Part shown: positions 42,899-52,889 of the stretch, piece by piece
How the letters are laid out: each line of letters starts with the position of its first letter
How positions within the stretch are numbered: position 1 is the first letter of the stretch
NCBI GenBank assembly: GCA_020723285.1
Contig: DYJE01000007.1
Span: 1 to 64,000 of the forward strand
Direction of reading: 5' to 3'
DNA: 64,000 nucleotides
DNA from: Desulforapulum autotrophicum
GTDB taxonomy: Bacteria > Desulfobacterota > Desulfobacteria > Desulfobacterales > Desulfolunaceae
Program-made: the position numbers and the translations under genes
Notes under the pieces: model-generated
Seen by the model: the letters and a program-made list of their open reading frames with translations, nothing else
Told to the model about the DNA's origin: nothing
Database searches by the model: none

Positions 42899-44428
42899 TT
42901 AAAGCTGGACTTCGTTGTTGTTATGGGCCGGGAAAATAACCGGCTCACTGCGTTTGAACGAAAATTTTTTATACCTGGCTTTGGGCTTGATCTGCCGTGT
43001 CAGCCAGCCTGAATTGTGCGGGGTCAAAAGGGAATAGGGCATGACCCATGCAAGGCCGAGGAACGAGTAGAATCCGTAAAAGTACGACCAGAAAGAATTG
43101 AAACTGCTGTATTTCCAACCGTAGAATCCGGCGGGGAGGCTTGAGAAGATCACGACGCTCAACAGCAGATTGGGCAGGAAGGTCATGGGTTCCCAGGCGA
43201 TAAGGCCCCAGCTGAGGACGATCATGATCGGAGCTTTCACCAGCATCAGCCAGCCGAGAAGAAGATTGATCCTTGCTCCCAGCATGGATTCCTTCCGGAA
43301 AGGTCTGAAGATGAACCGGGTCATGGAAAACATTTCGCGGATGTTGCTTCTGTTCCAGCGGAGAAACATCTTGCACAGATTGACATAGGTGACGGGAACC
43401 TCGGTGTACACCACGGCGTTTTTCTGGAAAAGGATTTTGTAGCCTTCACGGATGATGAGGTTGGTGAGAGCCCGGTCTTCACCGATGTTGGCCGGCTGCC
43501 CCAGGAAAGTCTGGTTCAGCCATTCTTTGAGGACACGCATGACCACGGATCGTTTGTACGCCGACAAAGCGCCGGGAGTGCACATCACGGTGTTCACCAT
43601 GCTCTGGCTGGACCTAACAAAGTCGAAGCTGTACACGAAAACCACGTCCAGCATCTGGGGAATGAATCCGGCGTCCTTGTTCAAAACCCGGACGTTGCCG
43701 GCCACCGCACCCACTTTCCGGTCGGTGATCATGGGGCTCACGAGATTCCGGATGGTGTCGGTTTCGACGATGCTGTCGCTGTCGATGGTGACGATGACGT
43801 CCCCGGAGCTTTTCTTGAATCCGGCGTTCAGGGCGTGACGTTTGCCCTGGTTCCGGGGCAGTTTGATGGTGATGATGCGTCCGTTCAGGTCTTCTTTGGC
43901 TTTCTGAATCCAGTGCCAGGTGTCGTCCTGGCTTCCATCGTCCACGGCGACGATTTGGAACTTGCGTTTCGGGTAATCGTTGTCGGAAATGCTTTGAAGT
44001 GTCTTGTATACCTGGGGACCTTCGTTGAACGCGGGGACGATCACCGAGCAGGTGGGCAGCTTGTCGTCGTCAAGGCCGGGAATAGGACGGTAGTGGTACA
44101 CCAGGTCTGTTCGCCAGATCAGTTCGGAAACGGTGATGATCATCAGGATGGTGCAGATGAGAATCATGGGTTTGCCAAAGGGCGTGGTCCAGAGAATGGT
44201 CCAGATGGCTTCGTTTTTTTCCCAGCTCAGCCAGCCTGCAAGGCAGATGGTTATCGTACAGGCGACAATCAACGAACGGTAATAGGTTTTCCATTTCCCC
44301 TGTTCGGTGCTGTCGTCCGTTGGATTTTCGTTATGGCTTGATTTGAAAAAGGATTTGTGATTTCCGGAATTTCCCTGAGAGGGTGAATCTTCGTTCCGTG
44401 GCCCGATCGAAGTCGATTCTGTTGTCAT
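42899..44428 (-). CDS. Processive GT2 glycosyltransferase (hyaluronan/chitin-synthase-like)
   Basis: A 509-residue inner-membrane glycosyltransferase. About 45 polar residues precede two transmembrane helices (about 49-70 and 82-103). A GT-A domain follows with VDDGSQDD, DSDS (metal binding), GEDRALT (catalytic Asp) and LRWNRSN, the counterpart of QxxRW that marks processive synthases. Several more helices end the protein. Such enzymes polymerise and export a polysaccharide such as hyaluronan, chitin or poly-N-acetylglucosamine. No PilZ domain is present, so direct c-di-GMP binding is not indicated. The product cannot be told from sequence. Confidence 0.85.
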   Translation of the reverse strand: MTTESTSIGPRNEDSPSQGNSGNHKSFFKSSHNENPTDDSTEQGKWKTYYRSLIVACTITICLAGWLSWEKNEAIWTILWTTPFGKPMILICTILMIITVSELIWRTDLVYHYRPIPGLDDDKLPTCSVIVPAFNEGPQVYKTLQSISDNDYPKRKFQIVAVDDGSQDDTWHWIQKAKEDLNGRIITIKLPRNQGKRHALNAGFKKSSGDVIVTIDSDSIVETDTIRNLVSPMITDRKVGAVAGNVRVLNKDAGFIPQMLDVVFVYSFDFVRSSQSMVNTVMCTPGALSAYKRSVVMRVLKEWLNQTFLGQPANIGEDRALTNLIIREGYKILFQKNAVVYTEVPVTYVNLCKMFLRWNRSNIREMFSMTRFIFRPFRKESMLGARINLLLGWLMLVKAPIMIVLSWGLIAWEPMTFLPNLLLSVVIFSSLPAGFYGWKYSSFNSFWSYFYGFYSFLGLAWVMPYSLLTPHNSGWLTRQIKPKARYKKFSFKRSEPVIFPAHNNNEVQL

Positions 44429-44672
44429 GATATATGTCTTACCTTGTTAAAGTTGTTTTTACAACAATGGCTTATTTCCTCATAAATTCTAAAAGAAAAT
44501 AAACGGCGGGTATTATATACCTCTTTACAGGGTTTACAAGGTTTTTTTCGCTCCTATAAGAATAGTTTATGCAATTTTGTACCGATAAGTCATCTTCATG
44601 TTAAGTTGTGATGAAGCCCCAGGGAACGGTGAACTTCCGTTGTATGACAGAAGCCCGTTCCAGGGGCCGAGG

Positions 44673-45161
44673 TCATATCCGGAGCAGTTCTTCAATTTTT
44701 TGAATCACGTCTTCCGGGGTTGATGCGTAAATCAGCCCTTGTCTGTTCAGCAGGGTCGCAAAATCGGAATCCTGCTTGAAACCGAAAAGAATCAAGGGTT
44801 TGTTGCATTTGATGGACAAGGCGATTTCCGACAGGGTGCCCGCGCCGCCGGGACAGGCCACCACCACATCGCTGGACAGGATGTTGATGGTGTTCCGGGC
44901 ATATCCCATGCCGGTGACAATGGGGACCTTTATGAATTCCGACATGCCTTCCGAATGGTTTTCCGGGAGGATCCCGATGGTCAGGCCGCCTTTTTCGAAG
45001 GCCCCTTTGGATGTGGCTTCCATGATTCCGGTGCATCGCCCGCCATTTAAGAGGACCCATCCTTTTTCGGCGATGAGTCCGCCCAGTATCTCAGCCTGTT
45101 TCAATGTCGAAAAATCGGCGTTTCCGCCTCCCATGACGCCCACAATCGGTGCTCTTTTCAT
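44673..45161 (-). CDS. TIGR00725/LOG-like Rossmann-fold protein
   Basis: A 162-residue protein of the SLOG superfamily, close to TIGR00725 proteins: VGVMGGGNAD at the start, LLNGGRCTGIMEATSKGA and CPGGAGTLSEIALSIKCNKP. The PGGxGTxxE motif is shared with LOG phosphoribohydrolases that release cytokinin-like bases, but members of this subgroup have no settled function. The gene stands alone; 44429-44672 shows nothing else. Confidence 0.8.
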   Translation of the reverse strand: MKRAPIVGVMGGGNADFSTLKQAEILGGLIAEKGWVLLNGGRCTGIMEATSKGAFEKGGLTIGILPENHSEGMSEFIKVPIVTGMGYARNTINILSSDVVVACPGGAGTLSEIALSIKCNKPLILFGFKQDSDFATLLNRQGLIYASTPEDVIQKIEELLRI

Positions 45162-45380
45162 TTTTCACCTGAATGATGCCTGATTTGTATTTGATTTCAT
45201 TGAAGCTGCTGTTATAATTGCGCACATTTTTTGATGAAAGAAACGATACATCTATTTTCAGGTTTCTTCAAGACGGGATCTTGCCGAATGCAAGTTTTTT
45301 ATCTGACGGCCCCGTTTTTTTTCTATGTAAGACGGCCCTCTGGGAGTCTGGGGTGAAAGGGTAAATACGGAACATATCCG

Positions 45381-46271
45381 ATGAAAAAATTGACCATCAA
45401 AGTTGGACGAAACGATTTGTGTCCCTGTGGAAGCGGCGAGAAGTTCAAAAAATGCTGCGAGGGGAAAGGGGCTCCCATCGCTGTGGATCTTGCGGGCCTT
45501 TATTGGAAAAAATACAGAATACGCTTGAAAAATCAAGCGGATATCGAAGGGCTGAAAAAGGCGGGGGAGCTTGTGGTTGAAACCCATCGCCGTGTGGAAG
45601 ATATCATCAGGGCAGGGATCACCACCAACGATATCAACGCGTTTGTCCATGATTTCACGGTGAAAAACGGAGCTGTTCCGGCACCCCTCAACTACAAAGG
45701 CTATCCCAAGAGTGTCTGCGTTTCGGTGAACAGCGTGATATGCCACGGAATACCCGGTGATCAGGTTCTTGAGGACGGCGACATCGTCAATGTGGACATC
45801 ACGTCGATTCTTGACGGGTATTATGCCGACGCCAACCAGACCCTTTTTGTGGGAACACCGTCGGACGGCGCGAAAAAAATTGTCGCGGTGGCCCGTGAAA
45901 GCCTGGTCCGGGGTCTTGAGATGGTGAAACCCGGAAACACCATCGGGGATATCGGCTGGGCCATCCAGACGTATGCGGAAGCCGAGGGGTGCTCGGTGGT
46001 GAAAGAGTTCATCGGCCACGGCATCGGCCGGGATTTCCATGAGGAACCCCAGGTCCCCCATTTCGGCAAACGGGGAAAAGGAGTCCCCCTTGTTCCGGGT
46101 ATGGTGTTTACCGTGGAACCGATGATCAATCTCGGTGGTCCGAAGCTCTATATTTTAGATGATCAGTGGACGGCGGTCACCGCCGACGGTTCCCTGTCCG
46201 CCCAGTTTGAGGAAACCATCGTGGTGACCGAAGACGGATTCGAAAGCATGACGCCCCTCGTGACCGGGTGA
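45381..46271 (+). CDS. map: Methionine aminopeptidase with N-terminal SEC-C zinc motif
   Basis: A type I methionine aminopeptidase that removes N-terminal Met from new proteins. Residues 11-26 hold the SEC-C zinc motif ([16 protein letters not shown]), found in a subset of bacterial MetAPs and thought to help ribosome binding. The catalytic metal ligands are all present: Asp in VNVDITS, Asp in YADANQT, His in [10 protein letters not shown], Glu in FTVEPMI and Glu in AQFEETI. The 296 residues equal a 250-residue core plus the zinc extension. It converges with kdsD. Confidence 0.94.
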   Translation: MKKLTIKVGRNDLCPCGSGEKFKKCCEGKGAPIAVDLAGLYWKKYRIRLKNQADIEGLKKAGELVVETHRRVEDIIRAGITTNDINAFVHDFTVKNGAVPAPLNYKGYPKSVCVSVNSVICHGIPGDQVLEDGDIVNVDITSILDGYYADANQTLFVGTPSDGAKKIVAVARESLVRGLEMVKPGNTIGDIGWAIQTYAEAEGCSVVKEFIGHGIGRDFHEEPQVPHFGKRGKGVPLVPGMVFTVEPMINLGGPKLYILDDQWTAVTADGSLSAQFEETIVVTEDGFESMTPLVTG

Positions 46272-46277
46272 GGCCCT

Positions 46278-47252
46278 CTATTTCCCGCTGAACTTGAACT
46301 GGCCCTTGCCCAGGATGTCGTGAAGGTGGAGAATCCCCATCACATGGCCCTCGTCATCGGTGATGGGCAGAACCGTGATCTGGTGCTGCTCCATCATGTT
46401 CAAAGCATCGTAAGCCGCTGTTCCGGTTTTTAAATGTTTGGGGTTCTGTGTCATGACCCGGACGACGGGCCTGTCCGGGGTCCATTCCCCCAGAGCCATG
46501 AGATGCCGGACGTCGCCATCGGTGAGAACGCCCACCAGTTTTTCTGCATCATCCACCACCAGCGCAATACCCAGACGGAACCGGTCAATGGTCAGAATGG
46601 CTTCCCTGAGGCTTGCACGGTCGCTGACCCCAGGAATTCTGTCTCCGGTCAGCATGATTCCGTCCACATTCCCCGCAAGACGCTGCCCCAGTTTTCCCCC
46701 TGGATGAAATTTTTTGAAATCGCTGGATTTGAACTGTTTTTTTTCAATGAGGACCACGGCAAGGGCGTCACCCATGGCCAGGAGTGCCGTGGTGCTGGAC
46801 GTGGGGGCGAGCCCCAGGGGGCAGGCTTCCTTTTCGACGCCCACATCGATCACCAGGTCCGCCGTGGACGCCAGAGTGGAAGACGGATTGCCGGTAAAGG
46901 CAATGACCTTGCATCCGATGCCCGTGATACTGGGAATCAGGATGTTCAGTTCTTCCGTTTCCCCGCTGTTTGAAAGGGCGATGAAAATATCGTCCCTGCA
47001 CACCATGCCCAGGTCTCCGTGCATGGCTTCCACCGGATGAAGAAAAAAGGAATTCGTCCCCGTACTGTTCAGTGTGGCTGCGATTTTCCGGCCGATGAGA
47101 CCGGACTTGCCGATGCCGGAGATAATGACACGGCCTTTGGACATGCAGATAGATTCCACCATATCGATGAAACGCTGGTCGAGTTTGTCCACAAGGCCCA
47201 GAACGGCCTCGGCTTCAATTTTCAGCACATCGGCGGCTTGTTTGATGATCAT
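46278..47252 (-). CDS. kdsD: Arabinose-5-phosphate isomerase KdsD/KpsF
   Basis: Converts ribulose-5-phosphate to arabinose-5-phosphate, the first step to KDO of lipopolysaccharide. The 324 residues match. A SIS domain (GIGKSGLIGRKIAATLNSTG, ALSNSGETEE, PTSSTTALLAMGDAL) is followed by two CBS domains (about 205-324). It shows that the host is a Gram-negative making KDO-containing LPS or capsule. No other kds genes are adjacent. Confidence 0.93.
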   Translation of the reverse strand: MIIKQAADVLKIEAEAVLGLVDKLDQRFIDMVESICMSKGRVIISGIGKSGLIGRKIAATLNSTGTNSFFLHPVEAMHGDLGMVCRDDIFIALSNSGETEELNILIPSITGIGCKVIAFTGNPSSTLASTADLVIDVGVEKEACPLGLAPTSSTTALLAMGDALAVVLIEKKQFKSSDFKKFHPGGKLGQRLAGNVDGIMLTGDRIPGVSDRASLREAILTIDRFRLGIALVVDDAEKLVGVLTDGDVRHLMALGEWTPDRPVVRVMTQNPKHLKTGTAAYDALNMMEQHQITVLPITDDEGHVMGILHLHDILGKGQFKFSGK

Positions 47253-47514
47253 CGGTTTGTCCTTGATATATTAATGATTTGAATCTGTCCCGTGAGCCCG
47301 GTTCCTATGTTTCAGGTCTTGGAATAAAAATCAAGAGTCAATTGGGATACCGTGTTTTACGGATGATGATTTCAAGCATATTTTGGTTTGACAAAAAAAA
47401 ACCGTTCCATTATAACTATCAGGCTTTAATTATCACCATTATGAATATATACCATCAGGTCCTGGTTTTTAAAGCGATTACGAACCGGATCATCTGATTA
47501 GAGGAGTGAGTCTG

Positions 47515-47793
47515 ATGCTTTGTACTACCGTGAGAAACAATGTCGAATGCCCCTTTATGACCAAAAAGGGCTGTTCTTATGAGGGCAATGTCTGCAAAAC
47601 CATCGTTCCCCAGTGTGAAGGCTGCGCGAGAATTCACGAGTATTCGGAAAAATTCTACTGCCAGATTCTTCCCGACCCCATGGCCAAATGGAAAACCGGC
47701 AACTGCAATATGGCAACCCATGTTTCCAGCATCAAGGTTGAAACCAAGCAGAAGATCAACCCGATCAAGGCTTCAAAGAGAAGCAAGGGATAA
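47515..47793 (+). CDS. PxxKW-family cysteine-rich protein
   Basis: A 92-residue cytoplasmic protein with eight cysteines in CPFMTKKGCSY, VCKTIVPQCEGCARI, YCQI and NCNM, and the signature PMAKWKTGNC, matching the PxxKW cysteine-rich family known from anaerobic delta-proteobacteria. The cysteines suggest iron-sulfur or zinc binding; the function is unknown. ATG at 47515 is placed eight bases after GAGGAG. A terminator follows about 90 nt later. Confidence 0.82.
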   Translation: MLCTTVRNNVECPFMTKKGCSYEGNVCKTIVPQCEGCARIHEYSEKFYCQILPDPMAKWKTGNCNMATHVSSIKVETKQKINPIKASKRSKG

Positions 47794-47884
47794 TCCCGGA
47801 ATTCATTCAGAGCTGCACCGTAGTGAAACAAATGACGGTTACGGGCGATCTGTACGAAAAATGGTTTGTGAATGTGATGACATG

Positions 47885-47916
47885 CCCCTGTTCCAGCAAG
47901 AACGGGGGTTTTTTTT
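47885..47916 (+). terminator. Rho-independent terminator
   Basis: CCCCTGTTC and GAACGGGGG pair with one wobble around a 6-nt loop, followed by eight T. Confidence 0.8.
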
Positions 47917-48023
47917 AAGGTAAACGTTGAGTGTGTTCAACGTGCTGAAATAAATCATTATATGCGGCTTTGGCCGGTTTTTGGTCCACAGAATTCCGGC
48001 AGGAGTGCTTTAAGGAGAATCCC

Positions 48024-49337
48024 ATGAACGAATTGGCAAAACAACTGAACGACGACATCAACGCCGGTAACCCCAAGGTTTATGACATGTTGTCCAGTAT
48101 CGGGAAAAACCTGTTCTTTCCCAAAGGCATCCTCAGCCAGAGTGCCGAAGCCAAGCAGAAGGCTCACAAACTGAACGCCACCATCGGCATTGCCAAGGAG
48201 GAGGGCAACATCATGTTCCTGCCTTCGGTGATGGAAGCCATCGACATGGGAACCATCACGCCTGAAGAATCCCTGACCTATGCGCCATCTTTCGGAATTC
48301 CCGCGTTACGGCAGGCCTGGAAAGACGCCCAGTATGAAAAAAATCCTTCACTTCAAGGAAAAAAAACGAGCCTTCCCATCGTGACCTGCGGCATCACCCA
48401 TGCCATCAGCGTGGTGGCCGACGTGTGGGCGGACCCCGGCGACGTGGTGATTCTTCCGGACATGATGTGGGGCAATTACAACATGATCCTCAATGTGCGC
48501 AAAGGGGCGGAGATCGTGAAGTACAAGCTGTTCTCCGACCAGGGTGGATACAATGTCGAAGCCTTTGAAAAGAAAGTGAAGGAAGAGGCGGCCAAACGGG
48601 ACAAGATCATCGTTCTCCTGAATTTTCCCCAGAACCCCACGGGATACACGGCCACGAAAAGCGAAGGCAAGGCCATCGCCGACATCCTTACAAAGGTGGC
48701 CGAAGGCGGGACCCAGGTGATCGCCGTCACCGATGACGCCTATTTCGGTCTCTTTTTCGAAGAGGACGCCATGCAGGAATCCATTTTCACGTTGCTCTGC
48801 GACCGTCATGAAAACCTTCTCGCCGTGAAACTGGACGGGGCCACTAAGGAAAACTACGTGTGGGGCCTGCGGGTGGGTTTTATCTCCTACGGCACGAAAA
48901 TAAGCGGTGACGCTGAAAAAGTCTACGAAGCCCTTGAAAAGAAAACAGCCGGTTGTGTGCGCGGCAACGTGTCCAACTGCTCACACCTGGGCCAGACCAT
49001 TGTCCTCAAGTCTATGAAAGACCCGCGCTATGCCGCGGAAAAAGAGGAAAAATTCAACACCCTCAAAGCCCGGGCCAACAAGGTGAAAGAAGTCCTCAAA
49101 AATCCCAAGTACAAGGATGCCTGGGATGTTTACCCCTTCAACTCCGGCTATTTCATGTGCATCCGGCTTAAGAACATCGACGCGGAAACCCTTCGGGTTC
49201 ACCTCCTTGATACATACGGCGTGGGTCTCATCGCCCTGGGCGACCGTGACCTCCGGGTGGCCTTCTCCTGTCTGGACCTTAACGACATCGAAACCCTTTT
49301 CGACATCGTGCTTCAGGGTGTGGCAGACCTGACTTGA
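48024..49337 (+). CDS. Class I/II PLP-dependent aminotransferase
   Basis: A 437-residue fold-type I aminotransferase. The substrate and PLP features are visible: YAPSFGIPALRQAW, NFPQNPTGYT (Asn ligand), DDAYFGLFF (Asp and Tyr) and the Schiff-base Lys in KLDGATKENYVWGLRVGF. The Arg that binds the substrate carboxylate would be in DRDLRVAFSC. Substrate specificity cannot be told; long members of this group act on aromatic or branched-chain amino acids. AAGGAG precedes the start. It may feed 2-oxoacids to the oxidoreductase 14 kb away, which is speculation. Confidence 0.85.
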   Translation: MNELAKQLNDDINAGNPKVYDMLSSIGKNLFFPKGILSQSAEAKQKAHKLNATIGIAKEEGNIMFLPSVMEAIDMGTITPEESLTYAPSFGIPALRQAWKDAQYEKNPSLQGKKTSLPIVTCGITHAISVVADVWADPGDVVILPDMMWGNYNMILNVRKGAEIVKYKLFSDQGGYNVEAFEKKVKEEAAKRDKIIVLLNFPQNPTGYTATKSEGKAIADILTKVAEGGTQVIAVTDDAYFGLFFEEDAMQESIFTLLCDRHENLLAVKLDGATKENYVWGLRVGFISYGTKISGDAEKVYEALEKKTAGCVRGNVSNCSHLGQTIVLKSMKDPRYAAEKEEKFNTLKARANKVKEVLKNPKYKDAWDVYPFNSGYFMCIRLKNIDAETLRVHLLDTYGVGLIALGDRDLRVAFSCLDLNDIETLFDIVLQGVADLT

Positions 49338-49346
49338 TACACTTTT

Positions 49347-49373
49347 GGGGCGGGATTTTTTCCCGCCCCTTTT
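49347..49373 (+). terminator. Rho-independent terminator
   Basis: GGGGCGGGA and TCCCGCCCC (9 bp, perfect) with a 5-nt T loop, followed by a short T run, 10 nt after the aminotransferase stop. Confidence 0.9.
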
Positions 49374-49440
49374 GATGACCATCATGTCTTCCGAAATGTT
49401 CTGAGTTATATTCATCCTAACCTTTGAAGCCTTTCTTGCG

Positions 49441-50311
49441 GTCAGCCGCATCACTCCGGCCCTGAAATCTGATGTCATCCTGAAGAATCTCGGGCTTTTT
49501 AAACAGGGAAAGATGAGTTCGCCGGTTCCCTTTTGTTTTCTCGTAAGGGTTCGTTGTTCGTGCCGGGGGCTTCAGTAAACTGCTGCCTGTTTCAGGGGAC
49601 CAGTACGACCCGTGTCCTTGACCAGAAAATATTCGATGCCGACCTGTTTTCCAACTACCGCTCGGCGGTCACTTATCTTCTGGCCCATCTGAACACGGCG
49701 TATCACATCGGTATGGAACGAAAAGAACAGCTTGAAATCCCCGAGGGCGCGTTGCGTGAAGCCTTGATCAATGCCCTGGGCCATCGGGATTACCGGAAAC
49801 CCGGCGACCTCCAGGTTCACATCTTTCAGGATCGGGTTGAAATCGTGAACCCCGGCGGATTGGTTGGCGGCATGACTCTGGATAAACTGGGAAGCACCAG
49901 TCTTCCGCGAAATCCCCTGCTTTTCGGCATGATGCACCGCATGGGGCTGGTGGAAAAGATCGGCTCCGGCCTCACACGCATGTCCGACATGTGCCGCGAC
50001 CAGAAGAGTCCGGCCCCGGAAATCCAGGCCGACACGGACTGGTTCCGGATCGTGTTTCAACGTCCGGCTGACGAATCCCTTGATGAAACGTCGGGAAAAC
50101 GTCGGGAAAGAGGCGGAAACGTGTCGGGAAAACGTCTGGAGTGGTCTTGACTGCCTGCCGTGAAAACAGCACCATCACCATTCCCGAACTGGCCGGACGT
50201 ATCGGTGTCACCGAACGGTCAATCCAGCGGAGCATCCAGACCTTGAAGAAAACAGGCCTGCTCAGACGTGTCGGGGGACGGAAAGAAGGCCAATGGGAGG
50301 TGATGGAGTGA
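49441..50311 (+). pseudogene. Decayed AlbA_2/RecG-like ATP-binding regulator fragment
   Basis: A broken gene. ILKNLGLFKQGKMSS (frame from 49471) resembles the end of the AlbA_2 domain of schlafen-like transcriptional regulators. The reading then shifts to FVPGASVNCCLFQGTSTTRV and LREALINALGHRDYRKPGD (HATPase_c_4-like part), and near 50130-50160 shifts again to ITIPELAGRIGVTERSIQRS, a winged helix ending WEVME. The N-terminal part is missing. At least two frameshifts are needed to rebuild it, so it is most likely a remnant. Members of this group are often near restriction or toxin genes. Confidence 0.7.
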
Positions 50312-50812
50312 AGATCCACACCATTTTTCTGGATGATATCTTCATCGTTGAACTTGCAGACGCGATCAAAGCAGTTAAAACCCTAAAGGTTGAGCTGGAA
50401 CAATTATGAAAGACTATACAGGCATTCTGACCTGTTGTTAAATCTTATCTCAATCTCATCCAAATCTAACCTCAAGATCCTATTCAACACCCGGTCCGCT
50501 GTGGATTCTGGTCGACCAGTTTGATGTAATAAATAATGATTATAAACAGTTGACTGCGTCCGGCAATTCAAGTACGGTGAATTGGACGATCGGAAAGACA
50601 GGCTTTTGTCAAAGAAAAAACGGCGTGTTTTGCGCGCATCGTCTCCTTCATCATGTCTTGCATCGGATTCAAAGAAACGTTTTGTATCATCGCATCCAGG
50701 TCTGAACGGGCTGTTGATCAGGCTCGACCGGCCGGATTTGTCATTGTGCCGAATCGGCCCTGAATATCGGGGTTTTCGGTGTTTTATATCCATGTATCCA
50801 CGGAGGGGGATT

Positions 50813-52657
50813 ATGAACTGTATCAAAAAATTCGGTAAGTTATGGGTGTTGATTTTCATGCTGGCCTTCATGGCCGTGCTGCCCGGTTGCGACGAGGACC
50901 CGGAGACCACGGAAGCGGTGGTGTCCGACGGGATCACGGACAACGACCTTGCGGCGAACCGGCCGGAAGTGCTGCCCCAGGTGACGGTGTACAAGGTGCT
51001 GGATAAAAACTGCACCTCGTTCGCCAAATACCTGCTGTCTGAAAACATCGACGGACTGGGGGTGGTATTCTGTGTGCGGAAATTCGGGGACACGGCCTGG
51101 ATTCGTCTGGGCAGCGATGTGATCTATACCGATGAGGATGGTCATGCCACACTGCCGGAGCTGAGGAAACGGCTGCCCAAGGCCATTCTCGACGCTGCGC
51201 CCATTGACGTTCAGCTTCAGGCCAGGGTTTACTTTGACAGTCAAACTTATGTCTCCGACGATCTGGGGCTTGTCCGGGTTCTGAGCGCCGATAAAAGCCG
51301 GAATCCTGAAGTGGTGTACACCGATCACGACAACACCCTGCACGCCACCGGCGGCCAGAATTCCATCGAAGACTGGATCGATTTCCTCAACTGGGCGAAA
51401 AACGACTGGCCCCTGGTGGATGACACCGTGGTCAGCGCTGTGGCCGAACTGAAATCGGAAAACCGGAATCTGGTGATCGTGTCGGGAATGTCCGGGGATA
51501 TCCGTTTCAAATGCCGGGAACAGATGAACCTTCATTTTGAAAACGGCGGCCGGCGTTTCATTCCCCTCATCACCAAAGACGATTTCCCCTACGAGGACAG
51601 TCAGGTGTTCAAACGTGAGGCGATACACATCCTCAAGGATCTTTACGGTTCGGTCAAAAGTCTGGCCATGGTGGGTGACACGGTCCGCCAGGACGGGTAC
51701 GGAGCCATCGCCAACGCGGTTCAGTATGTGCCGTTTCAGGTGCATTACACTCTGGCCCCTGGTCTTCTGGACACCGAAGGTTTCGGAGCCATCGATCCAG
51801 CCTCCATCTGCGACACCTGGCGGAACGTTCTGGACGCCATCGACAACGGACCGGCCATCGAGGACAACGTGTTCCTGAAACGTCATGAAGGGTTCCTGAA
51901 CATCGCCCACCGGGGTGGAGGAATCCTTGTTCCGGAAAACACCCTCGAAGCGTACAGGAATTCCTACGCCGTGGGTGCGGAATCCATTGAAGGGGATGTT
52001 CACATGACCCGTGACGGGGTGATCGTCGTGTCCCATGACGACACGGTGGACCGCTGCACCAACGGAACCGGGAAAATCATGGACAAGACCCTTTCGGAAA
52101 TCAAGGCCCTCGACGCAGGCTATCGGTATACCACGGACAACGGAGCCACCTATCCCTGCCGTGGAAAAGGCTATAAAATCCCCACCCTTGAAGAAGTGTT
52201 CACAGACCCGGTCATCGCCCGTCGTCCCATGGTCCTTGAAATCAAACAGAGCGGCCTTGAAGTGGCGGAAAAGGTGCTGAACCTGATTAAAGCCTACGAT
52301 ATGGAAAACCGGCTGATCGTGGGGGCCTTTGACCAGGACACCGTGGATCTTGTGGGCGATCTTGCCGCAACCCGGCTGATGGACATCGTTCGGATTTACC
52401 CCACGGAAGGCGTCCTTTCCTTTGTCTTCACCCCGGCGGTGATCATGGCTTCTTCGGATTACAAAAGACCGGCGGAAGTCCTGGCCCTTCCCAAAGAGAT
52501 CGTGACCACCCTTCTGGTTCAGAAAGCCTGGTACATCGGCTGCAAAGTCTATGTGTGGACGGTGAACGATGAAAGCGGCATGCTCTGGCAGAAAGACACC
52601 TGCAAGGTGGACGGCATTATGACGGACAACCCGGCGCTGCTGGAGTCTTTGTTGTAA
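50813..52657 (+). CDS. Lipoprotein with HAD-like and glycerophosphodiesterase domains
   Basis: A 614-residue protein with a lipoprotein signal (AFMAVLPGC, lipid on Cys about 25), start fixed by GGAGGGGG. Residues about 50-345 hold a HAD-type phosphatase-like domain (VVYTDHDNTLHAT, VIVSGMSGD, AMVGDTVRQDG). About 360-610 is a GDPD domain (NIAHRGGGILVPENTLEAYR, EGDVHMTRDGVIVVSHDDTV, MVLEIKQSG) that hydrolyses glycerophosphodiesters to glycerol-3-phosphate. The fusion could release phosphate or glycerol from phospholipid head groups at the cell envelope. The region 50312-50812 upstream shows no convincing gene. Confidence 0.85.
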   Translation: MNCIKKFGKLWVLIFMLAFMAVLPGCDEDPETTEAVVSDGITDNDLAANRPEVLPQVTVYKVLDKNCTSFAKYLLSENIDGLGVVFCVRKFGDTAWIRLGSDVIYTDEDGHATLPELRKRLPKAILDAAPIDVQLQARVYFDSQTYVSDDLGLVRVLSADKSRNPEVVYTDHDNTLHATGGQNSIEDWIDFLNWAKNDWPLVDDTVVSAVAELKSENRNLVIVSGMSGDIRFKCREQMNLHFENGGRRFIPLITKDDFPYEDSQVFKREAIHILKDLYGSVKSLAMVGDTVRQDGYGAIANAVQYVPFQVHYTLAPGLLDTEGFGAIDPASICDTWRNVLDAIDNGPAIEDNVFLKRHEGFLNIAHRGGGILVPENTLEAYRNSYAVGAESIEGDVHMTRDGVIVVSHDDTVDRCTNGTGKIMDKTLSEIKALDAGYRYTTDNGATYPCRGKGYKIPTLEEVFTDPVIARRPMVLEIKQSGLEVAEKVLNLIKAYDMENRLIVGAFDQDTVDLVGDLAATRLMDIVRIYPTEGVLSFVFTPAVIMASSDYKRPAEVLALPKEIVTTLLVQKAWYIGCKVYVWTVNDESGMLWQKDTCKVDGIMTDNPALLESLL

Positions 52658-52762
52658 TCAAGATGACACCCATGGGATTTGGCAACGTGGTGCGGCAGGT
52701 CGGGTGAAAGCCTGACCTCCGTTAAAAACCATGCAAAGAGCCCTCTTGAAAGAAAACTGGGT

Positions 52763-52814
52763 AAGGATGGGGTCATGTGTCGGCTTTTGTGCCGAGAGGC
52801 CGACCGGCGATGAT
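52763..52814. repeat. REP-like palindrome copy
   Basis: Lead AAGGATGGGGTCATG followed by TGTCGGCTT, loop, GGCCGACCGGCGATGATT: the CGGCTT form of the dispersed palindrome, with one mismatch in the right arm. Confidence 0.65.
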
Positions 52815-52889
52815 TTTACAAACCCGATGGGAAATGGATGGTGAAAGCCGTCAACCGTCTGGAAACAGGCTTTGGCCGGAGTGCTCTGC

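Noticed and set aside
50308-50409. A 33-codon frame starting GTG after the AlbA-like remnant
   Set aside because: Too short and without recognisable features; it may be part of the decayed region.
50404-51093. A 229-codon minus-strand frame opposite the start of the GDPD lipoprotein gene
   Set aside because: It overlaps a gene with a lipobox and strong ribosome site and has no domain of its own.
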